NCBI RefSeq assembly: GCF_000959445.1
Contig: NZ_CP009632.1
Span: forward strand, 806,001 to 870,000
Origin: Burkholderia vietnamiensis LMG 10929
GTDB lineage: Bacteria > Pseudomonadota > Gammaproteobacteria > Burkholderiales > Burkholderiaceae
DNA length: 64,000 bases
Direction: 5' to 3'
Of this stretch, positions 61,177 to 64,000 are shown piece after piece. The notes below the pieces were generated by a model, which was given only the letters and a program-made list of their open reading frames with translations, did not search any database and was not told the origin of the DNA. Numbering within the stretch: position 1 is the stretch's first letter; each line of letters begins with the position of its first letter. The position numbers and the translations under genes are program-made.

Positions 61177-62340
61177 ATGCTCACCCCGCTCGCTCTGATA
61201 GGTATCGTGATCCTGTCTTGCCTGATGAGCGTCGCCGTCCTTGGTTCGCTGCTCCGGACTGCGGTGCCGGGCATAGGCCGCTGGTGCGTGGCTCACGCGC
61301 TGCTTACCGCTGCATCGTCGTGGGTGTTCATCGCAGGCGCTCAGCCAGGACAGATCGTGACCCTCGGCGCTGCGCTCATCACGCTTGTGGCGGTGCTGCT
61401 GCTCGTGCAGGGGATGCGTCAGTTTTTCGGTAAGGATCCGGCGTGGCACGTAGAGTCGGCGGCGTTCGCCATCGTCTGCGTTGCGTTGGTGTACTTCACG
61501 TGCGTGTCGCCGAACATCGACGCGAAGGTCGCGCTCACATCGAGCCTCCTCGCCTATGCACGGATCGCCGTGGGTACGTTGGCGCTGCGTCACGCGCCGC
61601 GTGATGGAGCGCGCTACCCCTATCGCTTCGTCGCCGCCGCCGCTTATCTGGGTGCGTTGTTCCACGTCACGCGAGCCGTCGCGGCCGCCTTCGGCATGCC
61701 GCACATGGCCTTTCCGCAACCGTCGCCCTGGAATGTCCTGTTTCTCGGGCTTGCGATCGTCACGTTGCCGTGCATGTCGACCGGCATGGTGATGCTCGCG
61801 CACGATCGGCTCGTCCGAAAGATGGAACAGTTCGCGAGTATCGACGAACTGACGGGCGTACTCATGCGGCGTGCGTTCATGGCGAGGGCGAGCGTCCTGC
61901 TTCGCGAAGCGCGGGAAAAGGGCAAACCGCTGTCGATCGCCATTCTGGACATCGACAAGTTCAAGGCCGTCAACGACGGCTTTGGCCATGCGGTCGGCGA
62001 CCGAATCCTCAGACATGTCACGTCGGTTGTGTCCGCACGCCTGCGGTCGTGCGACCTTTTCGGGCGTCTGGGTGGAGAGGAGTTCGCGATCGTGTTCGTG
62101 GACGCGGGCATGACCGACGCAGCGGCGTTGACGAACGAACTGCGGCTTGCGGTCGAACGATCGCCAAACGAAGGCGTGCGCTGCACGTTCAGCGCGGGGG
62201 TCGAATGCGTCACGCCCGGCGATACGCTGGCGGGCGCCCTGGCGCGGGCCGACGCGGCGCTTTACATGGCGAAGGCGACAGGGCGCAATCGAGTCGTGAC
62301 GGCGTCCGAGGTCGACGAGCGCGACCTCGAAACGCATTGA
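61177..62340 (+). CDS. Membrane diguanylate cyclase (GGDEF)
   Basis: The 387-residue protein has six or so hydrophobic helices (about 3-205) and a cytoplasmic GGDEF domain. The active site is GGEEF at 299-303 and the inhibitory I-site is RSCD at 290-293, in the right spacing. It should make cyclic-di-GMP under product inhibition. ATG 61177 opens directly with the first helix; longer in-frame starts at 61018 or 61048 are possible. There is no FNR-type box. Confidence 0.88.
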   Translation: MLTPLALIGIVILSCLMSVAVLGSLLRTAVPGIGRWCVAHALLTAASSWVFIAGAQPGQIVTLGAALITLVAVLLLVQGMRQFFGKDPAWHVESAAFAIVCVALVYFTCVSPNIDAKVALTSSLLAYARIAVGTLALRHAPRDGARYPYRFVAAAAYLGALFHVTRAVAAAFGMPHMAFPQPSPWNVLFLGLAIVTLPCMSTGMVMLAHDRLVRKMEQFASIDELTGVLMRRAFMARASVLLREAREKGKPLSIAILDIDKFKAVNDGFGHAVGDRILRHVTSVVSARLRSCDLFGRLGGEEFAIVFVDAGMTDAAALTNELRLAVERSPNEGVRCTFSAGVECVTPGDTLAGALARADAALYMAKATGRNRVVTASEVDERDLETH

Positions 62341-62480
62341 ACTACTGGCACGTCAAAGCCGATCCACCTCGGTGTGATCGCGGCGGTGCACTGACGAGCC
62401 CGATTGGCTTCGTATGGCCCAAGAGTGAAGGTCAGCGGCGTTCACGAGGGCTTGTTCCCGCTCGCTTTCGCCATACCGCT

Positions 62481-63392
62481 TCATAGCGCTTGCGCCACCG
62501 ACTCGATGAGCGCTCTCAACCATTGCTGCGCCGGATTGCCTTCGCTACGCCGATGCCACATCACGTGAAAGACGATATCCGGCAGCGGCATAGGCGGCGG
62601 AAACAACACCAGCTTGCCGCCTGCGGGCGAATTGAGCGCGACCCGTTTCAGGACCGTCGCGGTCATCGTCGTGCGCGCGACGACCGCCGGCACGGCGAAC
62701 ATCTGCGGTAGCGTCAGCGCGAGCGTGCGCTGCATGCCCTGTTGCGCCAGCGCCTCGTCCACCAGCCCGTGCCGTTGCCCTTCCGGCGACACCAGCGCAT
62801 GCGGCAGCGACAGATAAGACTTCATGCTCATTCCGCGCCGCGCCGCCGGATGATGACTCGCGACGATCGTCACGAACTCGTCGCGCAGAATCGGACGAGT
62901 GAGGATTCGGCCAACCGGCTGCGTAGGCGGTACGCCGATGGCCGCATCGATCTCGCCTGCATCGAGCATGTCCACCGCATCGTCGCGGTCGTTGAACGCA
63001 TGCACGTTGATCGCGATGCCGGGCGCCTGCTCGCCGAGCGCTTCCAGCAGCGCGGGCAGAAGCACGAACGCCGGGTAGTCCGACAACCCCAGGTTGAACG
63101 CGAGCGCCGCCTTGCCCGGCACGAACTCCGGCTGCTTCACCAGGGTCGCTTCGATCTGCCGTAGCGCCTGCGAAATGGGCTCGGCCAGCTCGCGCGCGCG
63201 CGGCGTGGGCAGCAGGCCATCCGCGCTGCGCAGAAACAGCGGATCGCCGAGCAGGATACGCAGCCGGGACAGTGCCGCGCTCATCGCCGGCTGACTCACG
63301 CCGACCAGTGCCGCCGCCCGGGTGACGTTGCGCTCGCTCATCAAGACGTCGAAGGCGGCCAGCAGATTCAGATCGATGCCATGAAAATCCAT
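62481..63392 (-). CDS. LysR-family transcription regulator
   Basis: The 303-residue regulator has the N-terminal helix-turn-helix (ERNVTRAAALVGVSQPAMSAALSRLR) and a substrate-binding effector domain. It is divergent from a SnoaL-like gene, which is the usual arrangement for a LysR target. A perfect inverted repeat with seven-base arms lies directly in front of its start and is the likely operator. The inducer is unknown. Confidence 0.92.
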   Translation of the reverse strand: MDFHGIDLNLLAAFDVLMSERNVTRAAALVGVSQPAMSAALSRLRILLGDPLFLRSADGLLPTPRARELAEPISQALRQIEATLVKQPEFVPGKAALAFNLGLSDYPAFVLLPALLEALGEQAPGIAINVHAFNDRDDAVDMLDAGEIDAAIGVPPTQPVGRILTRPILRDEFVTIVASHHPAARRGMSMKSYLSLPHALVSPEGQRHGLVDEALAQQGMQRTLALTLPQMFAVPAVVARTTMTATVLKRVALNSPAGGKLVLFPPPMPLPDIVFHVMWHRRSEGNPAQQWLRALIESVAQAL

Positions 63393-63396
63393 AAAT

Positions 63397-63423
63397 CAAA
63401 TAATCATTTATATCGGTTATTTG
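63397..63423. promoter_or_regulatory. Likely LysR operator in the divergent promoter
   Basis: Arms CAAATAA and TTATTTG lie 13 bases apart in an unusually A/T-rich stretch. Position, symmetry and the T-N11-A-like core suit a LysR-type site controlling both divergent genes. Confidence 0.6.
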
Positions 63424-63504
63424 TTGGATGGATTCTACCGGCGGCGCACACTCTCGTCACCTCCAACCGCAACGTCACGACGACGCCACCACGAGAGCAA
63501 AACC

Positions 63505-63951
63505 ATGACCGCCATCGACTCCCAACTCTCCGAGCGCCTGCGCATCGAACGCGTGGCCGTGGAAACGCTGTACCGCGCGTTCAGCGACAACGACCCCGAC
63601 CTTGTCGACACGGTGCTCGCCCCTGACTGGGAAGATATTCCGCTTGCGCCGGGCCAGGGTCCTGGACCGGACGGCATCAAGCCGATCATCCGCAGTTTTG
63701 CGCAGGCCTTCCCCGACGTGCGCATCGTCATTCACGACATCGTTCAGGTGCCGGGGCAGATCGCGGTGCGCGCCGAAATTACCGGCACGCATCGCGGCGA
63801 ACTGTTCGGAATCGCCCCGACCGGCAAGCAGGTCCGCTTCCGCCTGCACGAATTCCACGCGCTGGACGGTCAGCGCGTAACCACCACGTGGCACATGGAG
63901 GACTGGTTCGGCCTGTTCCTTCAACTCGGCCAGTTTCCGACGCAAGCCTGA
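63505..63951 (+). CDS. SnoaL-like polyketide cyclase/ester cyclase family protein
   Basis: The 148-residue protein has a cone-shaped NTF2-like fold with ETLYRAFSDNDPDLVDTVLAPDWEDIPLAPG and the later HLHEFHALDG-like stretch (RFRLHEFHALDGQRV). Such proteins are often cyclases or isomerases of unknown substrate. ATG 63505 is preceded by GAGAGC. It is divergent from the LysR gene and probably its target. Confidence 0.85.
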   Translation: MTAIDSQLSERLRIERVAVETLYRAFSDNDPDLVDTVLAPDWEDIPLAPGQGPGPDGIKPIIRSFAQAFPDVRIVIHDIVQVPGQIAVRAEITGTHRGELFGIAPTGKQVRFRLHEFHALDGQRVTTTWHMEDWFGLFLQLGQFPTQA

Positions 63952-64000
63952 GCTGCCTCGTTCCGAAATCTCGAACCTCTGAAACCTGGACGGGACCCGT

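Noticed and set aside
1..64000. CRISPR arrays, tRNA or rRNA genes, transposases, integrases or phage genes
   Set aside because: I saw no regularly spaced repeats, no tRNA-like cloverleaf with a CCA end and no mobile-element protein motifs in any frame.

Overview
The window has the very high GC content, codon use and gene families of a Burkholderia replicon, most likely of the B. cepacia complex. From about 3.3 to 58.8 kb its content strongly resembles the low-oxygen-activated (lxa) locus described in B. cenocepacia. That locus holds universal stress proteins, polyhydroxyalkanoate genes, acetate kinase, Zn-alcohol dehydrogenases, an FNR-type regulator, a NarL-type response regulator and drug-type exporters. 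The genus call and the lxa link come from gene content and order, not from a database search. No tRNA, rRNA, CRISPR array or transposase is visible.

Layout. 0-3.2 kb: a PmrA/QseB-type two-component system divergent from cytochromes b562 and b561. 3.5-10.4 kb: a hemerythrin protein, a tandem stress protein, a metal ATPase fused to hemerythrin, a small membrane protein, a cation diffusion facilitator, an AhpD-like protein and a Met/Gly-rich periplasmic protein. 10.5-14.3 kb: one operon for an oxygen-binding SHP-type cytochrome, a dihaem cytochrome, a cytochrome b561 and a second two-component system. 14.6-21.4 kb: secreted and envelope proteins, including a beta-lactamase/muramidase fusion and a deacetylase/glycosidase pair. 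21.5-27.6 kb: a PfkB sugar kinase, a class II ribonucleotide reductase, and a BON/zinc-ribbon/FtsH operon. 28-39.3 kb: two complete ABC exporters, one RbbA-type and one DevBCA-type, each with its own outer-membrane channel. 39.4-41.6 kb: a conserved hypothetical protein and a beta-CASP nuclease-like protein. 41.6-43.7 kb: a small islet of less GC-rich orphan genes. 43.9-48.2 kb: alcohol dehydrogenase, PHA synthase, acetoacetyl-CoA reductase and a phasin-like protein. 48.3-54.7 kb: four stress proteins, acetate kinase, a NarL-type regulator and an FNR homologue with all four iron-sulphur cysteines. 54.9-58.8 kb: alcohol dehydrogenase, Acg-like nitroreductase, cytochrome c, a LOG protein and a 73-residue protein. 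59-64 kb: a SulP transporter, a diguanylate cyclase, and a LysR regulator divergent from a SnoaL-like protein; these look like ordinary flanking genes.

Regulation. About twenty copies of an FNR-type palindrome (TTGAY-N4-RTCAA) lie in intergenic regions in front of most transcription units of the central 50 kb. In at least eleven of them a -10-like hexamer is centred 31-33 bp from the box centre, nearly always exactly 31. That is the geometry of a class II activator at -41.5. The FNR homologue at 53969-54742 has the DNA-contact residues expected for this half-site, so the locus probably carries its own oxygen-sensing master regulator. A separate PmrA-type direct repeat (CTTAAG-AATCC-) precedes the cytochrome b562 gene and the SHP operon, so it probably couples the two haem operons to the two response regulators beside them.

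How the genes fit together. The set reads as a programme for surviving oxygen loss. It offers oxygen-independent dNTP synthesis, acetate-kinase ATP generation, carbon and reductant storage as polyester, alcohol oxidation or reduction, iron and oxygen handling through hemerythrins and haem proteins, protein quality control and envelope maintenance. The resemblance to the mycobacterial DosR dormancy regulon (stress proteins, PfkB, class II reductase, Acg nitroreductase, metal ATPase) is notable.
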